This document shows positions 1 through 10,900 of a DNA stretch of 64,000 nucleotides, piece by piece (within the stretch, counting starts at the first letter, position 1; the number at the start of each line of letters is the position of its first letter). The translations under genes were made by a program, and so were the position numbers. This DNA is from Lytechinus variegatus (Eukaryota; Echinodermata; Echinoidea; Temnopleuroida; Toxopneustidae), in the NCBI RefSeq assembly GCF_018143015.1, contig NC_054757.1, positions 24,201,785 to 24,265,784 of the forward strand. Direction: 5' to 3'. Under the pieces are notes generated by a model that searched no databases, was not told the DNA's origin, and saw only the letters and a program-made list of their open reading frames with translations.

Positions 1-487
1 AGGTTAAAAGCCGCCAGCAGAAAGTATTTAGGCCTACACTTTGCTCAACATCTCTTGCAATTGTGTAGACAAATGATTTCCGCATGACTCCGCAGCTATA
101 GATCATACATAAAGGGAAATATGCTTTTGAGATGACAATTACATTTCGCTGCATCTTGGTTTTGGTATATGTGTAGTACATAATTCGGAGGCATGCAAAA
201 ATAAACTACGCAATATTTCCTGAAATATGACTCAGATTTGCTCGACTGGGCATGTGTGGGCACTCGTCTGGCATAGACAGTCATGAACAACAATATTTTA
301 CAGACCACATTTGAAATGTTCATTAGCCGCAAACGATCAAGTGTTAAAATCTGGTTTCAGTAAAGGTCAAATTCTTTACTTTTTCACTAAATACAGGTTA
401 ATTGATATAATCTGAGCAAATATCTCGTCATAATAGTGCTTGGTTATTGATGTTTTGTCATGCATTCAAATTTCAGTTTGTTTATTA
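1..487. other. Non-coding flank, nothing recognised
   Basis: AT-rich sequence with no exon, RNA gene or clear repeat that I could support. The short open frame on the minus strand here looks random. Confidence 0.4.
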
Positions 488-2824
488 ATATAGGTTTTCC
501 AGGTCAAATGTCCGCAGATTGGAACCAATCGTCCATGTAGGTATTTCAAATGTCCGTGTACATGAACAAATGTCCGAATAAGAAAATGGATGTCCGATTA
601 GGGATTTCAAATGTCCATGTAGGTTCAAAGTGTCCATATAGCCAAATCAAATATCTGATTCGGGAAACCAAAAGTCATATAGGGAACTAAATGCCCAATT
701 AGAGAGTGTAATATCCCACTTGTGAAAACAAATGTCGTATATAGATCTCAATTGTCCACGGTTTGAAATAATGATGACTCGAGCGTGATAACTTCATTTT
801 GTCATCTTTCGCTTTTTTATTTTCTGTCACTCAGCTTTCTCTTTTTCTTCCTGCTCGATCTATCCATTTGTTAGACAAGGGATTCCCCCCTCCCTCGTTT
901 CACAACTTCGCTGACCTCCTTAATTTTTATCGTTATTTTTATTTATTTATTTATTCATTTTTTATCTACTCTTTTTTTTGGGGGGGATGGGGGGGGGGGG
1001 TCTTGGCCCAGTATGTTTTCATTGTCTTATTTATTTATTTTTGTAAACATTTATATATTTCTTCCCTTTTCATTCTACCCTGCCCCTATTTTGGAGCCGT
1101 TTATGTCTTGGTGGAGATGGAGCGCCTTTTTGTATCAGGCTCTTTTTTCTTCCCTCCATTCATTCCACCTTTTCAACCTTTCCTTCTCTACTCAGTTAGG
1201 CAAACAAACAAATGTCATATAGTGATTTCAATAGTCTCTATGGGTGTAAAATTTTAAGTTTCTTGCATATTCTGTTGTTTATTTATCAAATAACTACATT
1301 CCTTCCACTACATATCCAACGCCACACAACATGATCTACAAACAAAGTATGGATATTATTTACAATATTTTTTACTCCAACCCAGAATATATAAATTTTA
1401 ACATGGCATTTAATTTCATAATTCATATGAAAAACTCATTATTTGTGAAAAGGTTTGTTCCATACAGTTATGAAACATATTTAACTCATAAAAATAATTA
1501 TTGTTCAATTCTTCTTGTAAAGTATCAGTTTATATATAAATGAATTTTCTCAGTCTCTCACCCATCCCAAACATGTCATTCATCTTCTTGCAGGCACAAA
1601 TGAAAATTATTTCTATTTATGTCTGTATTTTTATGATGAATATATCTACAACCTTATTTTTTGTGTCATATACTAAATCATCTCTTCATGAAAATGCATG
1701 ATATTAATTCAAAACGGTTACATTTCATACACTCATTTGCAATACCGGAGGCATAGCGTGCAACAATCTTGAATGCTGTTAGAAATCCTCTTAATTTTAT
1801 TTTGGTAATTCAGATAAACATCTTAGACAATATAATTTTCAATGTTGGATTTGATTTTGATTACTTTAAGTCGCTTTGATTAGATGGGGTGTGTAGGGTG
1901 TATCTACATGTAATTCGATAAGAAGTAATTATTTTGATAGGCTCACTCAGGCAGGGTAGCCATTTCAAATTCTTGTTGTTAAAAAAATCATTATTATGCA
2001 ACTAACCTTTATTTAATAAAAGTACTTCCTATTCCTTAATTGATTCAAACAATAGTTCTGTCATAAATAATGATTATTCATTTTTTATATCTTTTTAATC
2101 ATTGGTTAATAACCTTGTTTCGGATCCTCCTGCTATATGGAAGACTAGCAGAGTGATGCCTACATTGTCAATTTTTGATGAGAACAGATATTTAGACATA
2201 ACAATCAATTTCAGTGCATTTTCCTTTAAATAAATGTTATTTATGTTACACTCTCGATATAAAGCATTTTTTTTCTGTTAAGCTTTCAAAAAATTTTCAA
2301 GTATTTTCCCCTTTTTTTCCCAATAAACCAAGTTGTAATTGGTTTTACCCTATTGATTGAATAATCTTTACTGCTGAACAGAATTTTGATACTTAATGTG
2401 TACATTTGTCATACATTATAAGAAAAATTCAATCTCTTTTCAGCATCATAAGCAAATGAACATTTGAATTACCTAAACGACATTTGATTTACCTATGTAC
2501 GACATGATGTCTTAATTTATGCATGATTATGTAACATTTGCTATTGAACGGATATTTGAATTCCCTATGGACATCTTATTTACCTATTAGGACATATCAT
2601 TTGCATGATGGACATTTGATTTACCTATTGAAAATAAATTCTATTCCACGAGGTTGGGTCAAAAAGTGTGACAGAGAAGTGCAAAATTAAATTCTTCCAA
2701 AACGATTCCTTACTGATCTACATGTTTTCCAGCACTATTGAACTAACTGATTTCAATAAAATTATGTGTGTTCACCTTCATACTTCTATGTCATGCATCA
2801 TAACAATCGGAATGGAATAACAAC

Positions 2825-3606
2825 GTTACATGGACTTTTTTTAACAACTAGTATATTTTCTATTCTAAAGTAACACAAAATGATTATTATAATACTTTTT
2901 CTCATGGAAACTATGGTCATGACAGTAACATTCAATGACAATACTTCTCAAATGAATTTTACAACATTATAACAATGATTATAGTAACTACACAAACATC
3001 AAGTAGTTTCTCACCTATTTAAATTTTTCATAGCTTAACTTTTCTGTGATAATTTTTTTTTTTTGACAGATAACTGACCCAAAACAGGTTTATATAAACC
3101 TTGAAACATGTCAAATATAGAGACAGGATGGAAAAACTTATAATCCTCATGTACTTTCTTCTATGATGTGGAATAATATTTGTAACTACGTTACATGGAC
3201 TTCTTGTCCATGTAACAAAGGTGCAATGTAAATGACTTGCTTATATTATACTCTAGTGACACAAAAAGGTTTTCAAAACATTTTTTCATAGAAACTGTGG
3301 TAATGATGAATAACATTCAATGACAGAACTTCTCAAATGCATTTGACAACATTTTAACAATGATTATAGAAACTACACAAACATCAAGTAGTTTCTCACT
3401 TAGTTTTTGAATTTTTCATAGCTTATCTTTTCTGTGATAATTTTTTTTTGATAGATAACTGACCCATAACAGGTTTATAAAACTTTGAAACTGTCAAATA
3501 CAGAGACAGGATGGAAAAACAATATCCTCATGTCCTTTTTTGAGTTTTCTCTATGATGTGGAATAATATTTGTAACTACGTTACATGGACTTCATGTCCA
3601 TGTAAC
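2825..3606. repeat. Two tandem ~380-bp units bounded by palindromes
   Basis: GTTACATGGAC occurs at 2825, 3190 and 3580. The last two are followed after 5 bp by its inverse GTCCATGTAAC, making near-perfect hairpins. The intervening 365- and 390-bp segments are clearly homologous (shared CAAACATCAAGTAGTTTCTC and GAGACAGGATGGAAAAAC). Confidence 0.75.
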
Positions 3607-3936
3607 AAAACAGAAAAAAAGGGTTTAATATCTGAAACAGGTACTGTTTGTAATATGTACATGTAGATGTGGCAACATTTATATGAAACAGAAAATAACA
3701 AACTTTCTAAACTTATTTTTCCTCCAAGTTTAAATATAGATGGTAACAAAACATATCTATGAAGTAAACTTTGAGCATATGTAAAATTTTGAGGGTAAGT
3801 ATCAAATAAATACTTTGTCTTCAATAAATGGTGTTAAACATTTTTTTCTTTGGCACCAAGATAAAAATGTAGCACACTAAAACAAGTTTCAGCTTTACAA
3901 ATATATGTCAAGTAATAAAAAGTTGAATATTCTTTT

Positions 3937-4032
3937 TCACACACTGAGTTGTAGAGTCATGTTCACACACTGAGTTGCAAGGTGATGTTCACACACCGAG
4001 TTGCATAGTAATTTTCACATACTGAATTGTAA
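3937..4032. repeat. Short tandem repeat, ~31-bp unit, about 3 copies
   Basis: The unit TTCACACACTGAGTTGnA plus a short spacer recurs three times with drift, followed by a weaker fourth copy. Confidence 0.7.
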
Positions 4033-4339
4033 TAGTTTTGAAATTTTAATAAGAGGTTAATTGTCTCTGCATTTGAGAAAATGTTTGGTTTACTTTCTGA
4101 TAAATTTCTTACATATTTATTTCTTTTGCTCAAATACTATGTTTACATTTGTAAATTTCAGAGCAAACCACCTAACTTGAAGGTTATAAATGTTATGTTT
4201 AAAAAACCAGCAAAGACGTTGAATATTCTATTGCTAAAAAGAAAAATAACACACTTTCTTGTCACTTCAAAAACTTGAGATTCCAAGTTTGATCACCCCT
4301 ATCATGACTATATTGTATATGCTTTACAAGATAATTCAA

Positions 4340-4535
4340 GTTTGATTTCTTTTTCCAAGTGATTAGAGCTGATGTAAAATTTGATAATTTATAAAAAGAC
4401 TGCCTTTTTATATTTATCTCTTTTTTTTCTTTTTATTTCTTTTTCTTTTTTCTTTTTTTTAATGATACAATATTTTGTAAATCTGTTGATGGCTTGTGAT
4501 TGTTTGTGATTTGTTCAATAAAAACATTAAAAAAA
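4340..4535 (+). repeat. Probable retroelement 3' end with poly(A) signal
   Basis: A T-rich stretch is followed by TGTAAATCTGTTGATGGCTT and TTCAATAAAAAC, then an A-rich tail. It has the look of a truncated non-LTR retrotransposon 3' UTR. No reverse transcriptase coding is left. Confidence 0.35.
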
Positions 4536-5060
4536 TACATAGTTTTGAAATTTGGCAAAGATAATCTGTACTGGAAGATGTTTTTGAAATTTACCTGAAA
4601 TTACATTCATCTAATTACCAAAGTTGTGTAAGTTTTATGAAATAGAGACATATAGAGATGATTTTTCTCAATAAAATACGATTTACTAAAAAAAAAAATT
4701 ATATACTTTTTAAAGAAAAAAACTTAGAATCTACAGGCACATTTTGGTTGCAAAAACGTACTAATTACACTAAAGACGTACTGGTTGGCATCTCTGGAAT
4801 ATATTAATATTTGATGTTGCTATTTATTATAAGCTAAAGAGAGAATATATTGGATTGGGTGGCACAGCTGTAGTATTCCTATTTTTAAATCGGGACATTA
4901 ATCCACTCCTGTCCTATTAGATTACTGGTACTACTTGTCGGGTATAATTTTATTAATAAAAAGGGGGCCAGCAATATAATCCTAACTTCATCTTGAGCTA
5001 TAAGTATAGTCCTAAGTTCTTCCACCACTGAATTAAAGGGGGATGCATTTCAAGTTTATG

Positions 5061-5292
5061 CAGTGGCATACCTAGGATTTTCCACAGGGGGGGGGGGGGG
5101 GTGGGCAAAACCGGCCGAAAAATTTGACGGGCAAAAAAAAAAGAAAAAAAGGTCTTCAATCGCAGCAGAAAAAATTTGACAAGCAAAAAAAAAAGAACAA
5201 AAGGTCTTCAATCGTACAAAAAAAATTCAAGAGCTTGTCAGGGGGGGGGGAAATAGGTCTTCAAGCCCCCCCCCCCCGTAGGTACGCTAGTG
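5061..5292. mobile_element. 232-bp MITE with G-run ends
   Basis: Imperfect inverted ends: CAGTGGCATACCTAGG on the left, and on the right the inverse of CACTAGCGTACCTACGG, each followed by a long G/C run. TATG precedes the left end and follows the right end, which may be a short target duplication. The centre has two copies of an A-rich unit ending GGTCTTCAATCG. Confidence 0.65.
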
Positions 5293-6689
5293 TATGAGGA
5301 TAATTAAATACCAGATACGATCACAAACCAGAATTTATAAGTTGAGAAAATTTCTGTAGCAAAAAGGCCAACTTTTGACATCACATCTTCACTGATAAGC
5401 TGCTCTTAAAATTTATGAAAAGTACGGTTAAAACCTCATGAAGATGCATTTTTTTATCAACAGAATCCTCACCTAGCTATTCAGCATATTCAATGTTGAG
5501 TTCAGATATTGAAAGCTACATTTGGAAGCGAGAAATCTACATTTTTTTAAACGAAACGTTTTATCCAGCAAAAAATGCAATAGGTATGACTGTAGTAACA
5601 TATTTTCCATATATTAGGATGATTTATGCTGACAAAATCGGAAAAATTCATGCATAAATTGTAAGTACTAAAGCGAGAACGAATGTTCCTTTCAGAAAAA
5701 CACAACAAGGAACAAGAAAAATTACCACGCGGTGAATATTCAGATTAAACCTTATACGACGTTACACAGGACAGAGGCAATTTCGCGGCTCTCCACCGGC
5801 CAAACGAAATAGGAGATCGACCGATAATGGTTTCCTGCTATTGACACTTAAATAGCTGATAACTTCAGCACACACCAATGAAGCTAGTCGCTTAGTACAA
5901 TACGATAGCCGTGATTTTTCTTCACAATGTTACAAATTCACGGCAGACTTTCTTCAAATTTTGAAGGAAACTTCGTCCGATTAAATATACTTTTTTTTTA
6001 GTATGTATTTAGTGATGTTTGAATAACATATTCAGATGAAATTTGTGAGAAAAATACTTCACAATTTTGTACACCGATGTGCAATAACGACGTTACAAAA
6101 AAAATTTTGGCGGACTTTTTATGTCCCAACTTTTTGAAACGGGATTTTATAATGAATTTGTGTCAAGCCAAGACTCTCATTTGGGGCATGATGAGGGTTT
6201 GGTGTGGGTCATATTTTGTACTGATCTTACTTATTTATGATGCTTTGTATGAAAATGAGAGCATTCTGATTTTTTGATATTTTCTTGTCACAAATTTTAC
6301 TCACATTTTAGTAAGACATCCACACTTTCACTCTTAAAAATAAAAACACATGACAACCAAGCTGTTATTGTATTATATATTTGTATCCTCATATATATCT
6401 CATAAAAATACAAAATTTGAATACCCAATATCATATTACTTTGACAACAATTGATGATGATACTAAAAATGACCCATTTATCTGGATTGATCCCAACCTC
6501 GTGGAAACACCCTTCTCTAAGGACATTTTATTCATCTATTGGGATGCAAGTCTGGCTAATGGGACATTTGAATTCCCTATTGACATTTGAATTACTTAAT
6601 TGGATACTTGCTCTGACACGGCGGATATTTGACCTGGAAAACCTATATGAAAGATGGAAAATTGATACAAATGGATATTCATAAAATTT

Positions 6690-6907
6690 CACCCCTCTGC
6701 TTTCTTCACTGAAACTGGTGGCTTCGAAGGCAGACATGAAAAGGTCCTTATTGCCGTTCTTTCTTTTGTGCTTCTTTGGAAATGAACAGCTGGTTTGTTG
6801 CCTGTTGGAACTCCAGTCATAGAATCGTCTTGGTCCATGAATTTCTTTGTTGCAAAGGCATTTCCTATGTCTTGTGGAACTCTGCGGAGCCTGGCAGCCT
6901 GCCAACA
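6690..6907 (-). other. Exon-like stretch of unknown origin (weak)
   Basis: The stretch is visibly richer in G and C than its flanks and is open in two minus-strand frames over about 200 bp. One frame reads ...NAFATKKFMDQDDSMTGV..., then SCLPSKPPVSVKKAEG and a TGA stop; the other runs through RHRKCLCNKEIHGPRRF. I do not recognise either. It may be a terminal exon or a fragment of a captured or retroposed gene. No companion exons were seen. Confidence 0.2.
6736..6795 (+). other. Possible signal-peptide exon upstream of the protease (weak)
   Basis: An ATG at 6736 is followed by MKRSLLPFFLLCFFGNEQ, which has the basic-then-hydrophobic shape of a signal peptide. It lies about 950 bp before the PAN exon on the same strand. 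The best nearby donor-like site (CTG|GTTTGT) would leave phase 0, while the PAN exon needs phase 1; a phase-1 GTTGCC site exists but is poor. Chance hydrophobicity in T-rich DNA is quite possible. Confidence 0.15.
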
Positions 6908-7743
6908 ATTTCTATTGAATTGAGTTGATAGAACCTGCTAATATTAACATTGATTTTGTGGGGGTGGATAGTACTGAATGATACATGTATTTAGCAGCCA
7001 GTTTCTTTGTTTACCAAATGTATGATATTTTCAACACTGAAAAGCCCTATTATTGTTCAATGTCAATTTTTTTTTAGCAATGCGATGTACATGTAACACC
7101 CCATATTTTTTCAAATAATAGAATGGTATTTTGACTGTTGTCACCATTAGGGTTTTATTCTTCGAGGCACATGACCCCTTTGGCGTTAAATTGACTGGTT
7201 TTACATCGTTGAAAAGTTAAAGCACTTATTTTTCTTTGTGAATGCTATTGATAATTGTAGTCCAATGACTTTTGCCCAGAAAAGGAAGAAATGCCATTTA
7301 TATTACAACAATATTAATAGAATATTCAAAACATAGTTAAATACAACAGACATGCATACAGTAGACCCATCTTTTATGATTTATTTTCTTATCTTATTAA
7401 CATATACAATCACCCCCCCCCCATTTTTCAAGACAGAAACAACATCTTCTTTAAGTTTAATTCAAAATTTTCAACTATTCATTCTAAAAACGCAAAGTTT
7501 CTTGTGTGGTCGCCCCACTCAGGTGCTAAATCTTTCATGTACCCCTGAATTAAGGATGGTTCTCAATATCAATTGATATTTGATATGTTTGATTATACCG
7601 GGGTAATCAATTTTATGTGTAATATTAATACGTTGTCCCTGAATACATGTGCATGTATGAAAGTAGAATACTGTTATCATTGAAAAAGTAGAACAGAACT
7701 TAATGGCACTTGGTATCATTACTCTTTTTCTTTTAATTTTTAG

Positions 7744-7995
7744 CTGATCCAATGGATGACTTCACGGAAATGGCCGGCAAATTCCTTCCAAATAGGGAGC
7801 CCTCTGTCATCTACATGGAGAAAACAGCCGAGGAATGCGCCAGATTCTGCGTTTCCGCCATGACCTTCATATGTCGTTCCTTTGATTACATTGCTGCCGA
7901 ACGAACATGTAATTTATTTGACGTTAGCAGGTCGCAAAACGGAAGACTTTTCAGTCGTCAGGGTGTTACGCATTATGAGAGGATTTCTCAGACAA
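7744..7995 (+). CDS. Exon: PAN/apple domain
   Basis: The acceptor TTTTAG precedes 7744 and the donor GTATGT follows 7995. The exon is 84 codons, phase 1 at both ends. The translation has four cysteines in a PAN-like pattern: EEC..FC in the central helix, then ICRSFDY and [12 protein letters not shown] domains bind proteins or carbohydrate in plasminogen, HGF and many invertebrate proteins. An in-frame ATG at 7752 falls inside the exon and is not a likely start, because the reading frame and the acceptor extend upstream of it and no signal peptide follows. Confidence 0.8.
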
Positions 7996-10900
7996 GTATG
8001 TTGCATTAATAACGTATTGTTCAGATAATAAAAAGTATTTGGTAATACATACATGTACATATGTAATTCTTGGAAACCATTTAATATTTGTGTGTATATG
8101 ACATTCCAAATTGTTTTGTACAAACAAATTGATTTTCCATAATATATTAGATTGAATCATGGAAAATAAAAATATCTGAATTTGAATCTGAATCCATCCA
8201 TTAAAAAAAATTGCTGTTAATATAGGAGCTATATTAAGTTAATGGACAACTTTGTTTGTCCCAATTGTCATTGTTTTGAAAATAAAAACATATTCATACA
8301 ACGTAAACAGACAAAGAGCAAGATGAGACAGTATGGGGCTGTATGTGGGTCAGGGTTACAAAAGAGAAATCCTTTCCTGTTGCCCAGAGGCATTTGAACC
8401 CTCGATTATTACTCTTTTTAGCTACATGTATAAAGGGAAACATTTTTTTGTTCAAACTTTTTTTTTTGGCTGTAGTGGTTTTCCATCTGAAAGCTATTAT
8501 TATTATTCATGTCATGACACAAAGACATGCCATTCCTTGTTACATGACCAAACAGCATATTTTTTTTTTAATTCTATGGGACAAAGAGTTTCTGGGTGAA
8601 AGGTTTTTTTTATTGTCTATTAGAGAAGGAAATTGTGTTGCAAATGTGCAAGATTCTATTATGTGTATTGAGTGTTGATAGAACAGCCCTGGTAAAATCT
8701 GATTTCATAAGATTTCATTGTTCCTTTACATCCTGGTTCTCCTTATGTCCATATTTGCTGGTATATTACTCCGCTTCCAGTTTAGTATGAAATTGAAATA
8801 ATTTGTTTTCAAAAATAAGTACATGTAAGAACTTTTTTGTGGAGTTGAGTATAGGTTAGTTTCCATTGTCTACAGATTCCCATGGGAAACTGATGACAAA
8901 TTGATTCCTGAGATATGTCATATAGCATTTTTCCAGCAGTAACAATATTGTGGGGTTTTCTTTTGTCTGAATGGTACTAAGAAAAATGATACCACCCAGC
9001 CCAATGGCTAGGATAGGCTAATACATGCTCGAGTACAGCCATAATATACTGTCATATCATCAGCATTCATGCGAGCTGTGGTATCAGTCAATTTTGGTCA
9101 AAACCTCGATTATGAAATTTTTGCAGAAAATAAGAGTTCATAACTAAATTCCTAGGCAGCAATTTATTTCAGTGTCTGAGATATTAGGGGATTTCCACTA
9201 CTATGCCATACAAATTGTTGATAAAATGCAAAATCCCATTGGAAACGTATACTGTAGCAAATACATATTATAATATAATAAAGTCATATTAGACTGTCAT
9301 ATCATTGGCATTCATCCAAACTATCATATCAGTCAATTTTGGTCAAAATATTCATTTTGAGGTGCTTGCAGAAAATGAAAGTATAAGTCCTATTCAATTC
9401 ATAATTCCTGGCAGCAATTTGTTTTAGTTTCTGAGATATGAGGGGATTTCCATGACAATTTCTTTACAATTTTCATACAAATTGTTTGTAAAAATGCGAA
9501 AATGCCATTGGAAACGTACTGTAGCAAAGCAAACAATAGCTGTGCGCACTTAATAAGCAAATTAAAAGTAGCAGTCAGCCAAATCGTTTTATCAACACTG
9601 CATAGACTTTGCACATGAAAAAGCGATACAACATTTTGCCTGACCGCGTGCATTGAAATCGCCGTCAGGTTCGTTGTATCCTCTTGGCATTTTTGTACAG
9701 GGGAAATCTAAACTGCTCAAACCAAAATTACAAGCATGTACAAATAGTTCTCTTGCGATTTTATCTGATCCTTGGTTTTATGTGAAAATAAAGATACCAA
9801 TGTCTAGCAATTGTCTTGGTCTTTCCAACCATGTATTTTTCTCACAGTGAATATGTTGTAAGGCTGGGGAAGTGTGAAAACTTTGAAGTTGATTTTCTCT
9901 GAAAAAAGGTTTACGCTGTCGTATGTGTGATTTGGATGAACGGCAACGATATAATAATAATAATAGCTAGATTTAAAAATTTTCCAAGAAATAGGCAAAA
10001 TACGACAAAAGGTGGGGGTGAATTTAGCAGGCCCTGAAGGGGGTAGGCTTTAGTTTGCCAGCATGTGTTTGTATGTAGCTGATAGAAAAATCCTACTTTT
10101 TTGTCTCCAAATGGTTATAAAACAATAAATGTGGCCTTACTGCAAAGCAGAAACGCCTTTTGCCTCAATTACATGTATGCCACATTGGGGGCTCCAAAAA
10201 GCACAATATTTTAATAGTCAAGCTATAGATAAGGGTGGGGTACCTTTGACAGGCCCTTGCGGGACTATGCTTTGAGGTTCCCAAACTTTATTGCATGCAA
10301 CATGCAGAGCAATGCCTCCTCTAAGTTTTCCAAGAGGTTCCATTCACATAAAAGTTGTTTTAATTGGTAAAAATGCCTTTTGCCTTCCGATACCATCTCA
10401 GTAATATATACTTTTCCAACGCTTTGCACAATACATGCTTTCTGCGTGTACGTCACACCAACAAAGGTGATACAATACCGATTCAAGCCATTGTACTCTC
10501 TTGAAAGGAATGCCAGCGATCGCACTTGTAGCAGTATCATTAGTGTGACTAAGATGCAGAGGTTGCTTTTTGGTGTCACTTTGTAATATCATGTAATACC
10601 ATAGAAAGTATTTGCCCTTTGTCAGGGATTGCATATCCCTGGTCTAAGCATATAAATACATTAATGCTGTCATGAAGCACATCAATATTCTAATTAATAT
10701 ATCCTCTTTCATGTCAAATGCTGGTGTTATGCATTAGTTGTTGTTTATAATAAAACAGATAAATATCAATGCAAATGCAAATTCTAGACCAAAAACATGA
10801 AAATTTTGGCATAAATTCTCGTTTTTTTTTTTTTTATAATTCGGACTGTCCAGAAAACAATTGCAATCGATTTCTACTATCTAAACTATATTAAAAAGCA

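Larger units (their letters stand above)
488..6650. mobile_element. 6.2-kb TIR element with subterminal ~20-bp degenerate arrays
   Basis: The ends at about 489-515 and 6624-6650 are inverted copies (TATAGGTTTTCCAGGTCAAA... on each side, one mismatch in about 28). Beside the left end, 500-760 holds about a dozen degenerate units like CAAATGTCCatgTAGGnatt. Units of the opposite orientation (GGACATTTGATTTACCTATT) lie at 2455-2640 and 6540-6640. No transposase frame remains. Flanks read TA on both sides, but the target duplication is uncertain. Sequence resembling a retroelement 3' end (4340-4535) and the duplications below lie inside it. Confidence 0.6.
6651..7743. other. Flank upstream of the PAN exon
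   Basis: Mostly AT-rich sequence. It includes the two weak exon-like signals listed separately (6690-6907 minus, 6736-6795 plus). A promoter or a confident first exon of the protease could not be placed here. Confidence 0.4.

Noticed and set aside
500..760. CRISPR or regulatory array of 20-bp repeats
   Set aside because: Units are degenerate, unevenly spaced and paired with an inverted array at the other end of a TIR element.
799..1257. 152-residue open frame rich in Phe, Tyr and Leu
   Set aside because: It is T-rich low-complexity DNA with a G-run, inside the TIR element, and has no recognisable domain or splice context.
7752..7754. ATG at 7752 as the protease start codon
   Set aside because: The exon is open upstream to a good acceptor, the phase demands a prior exon, and no signal peptide follows.
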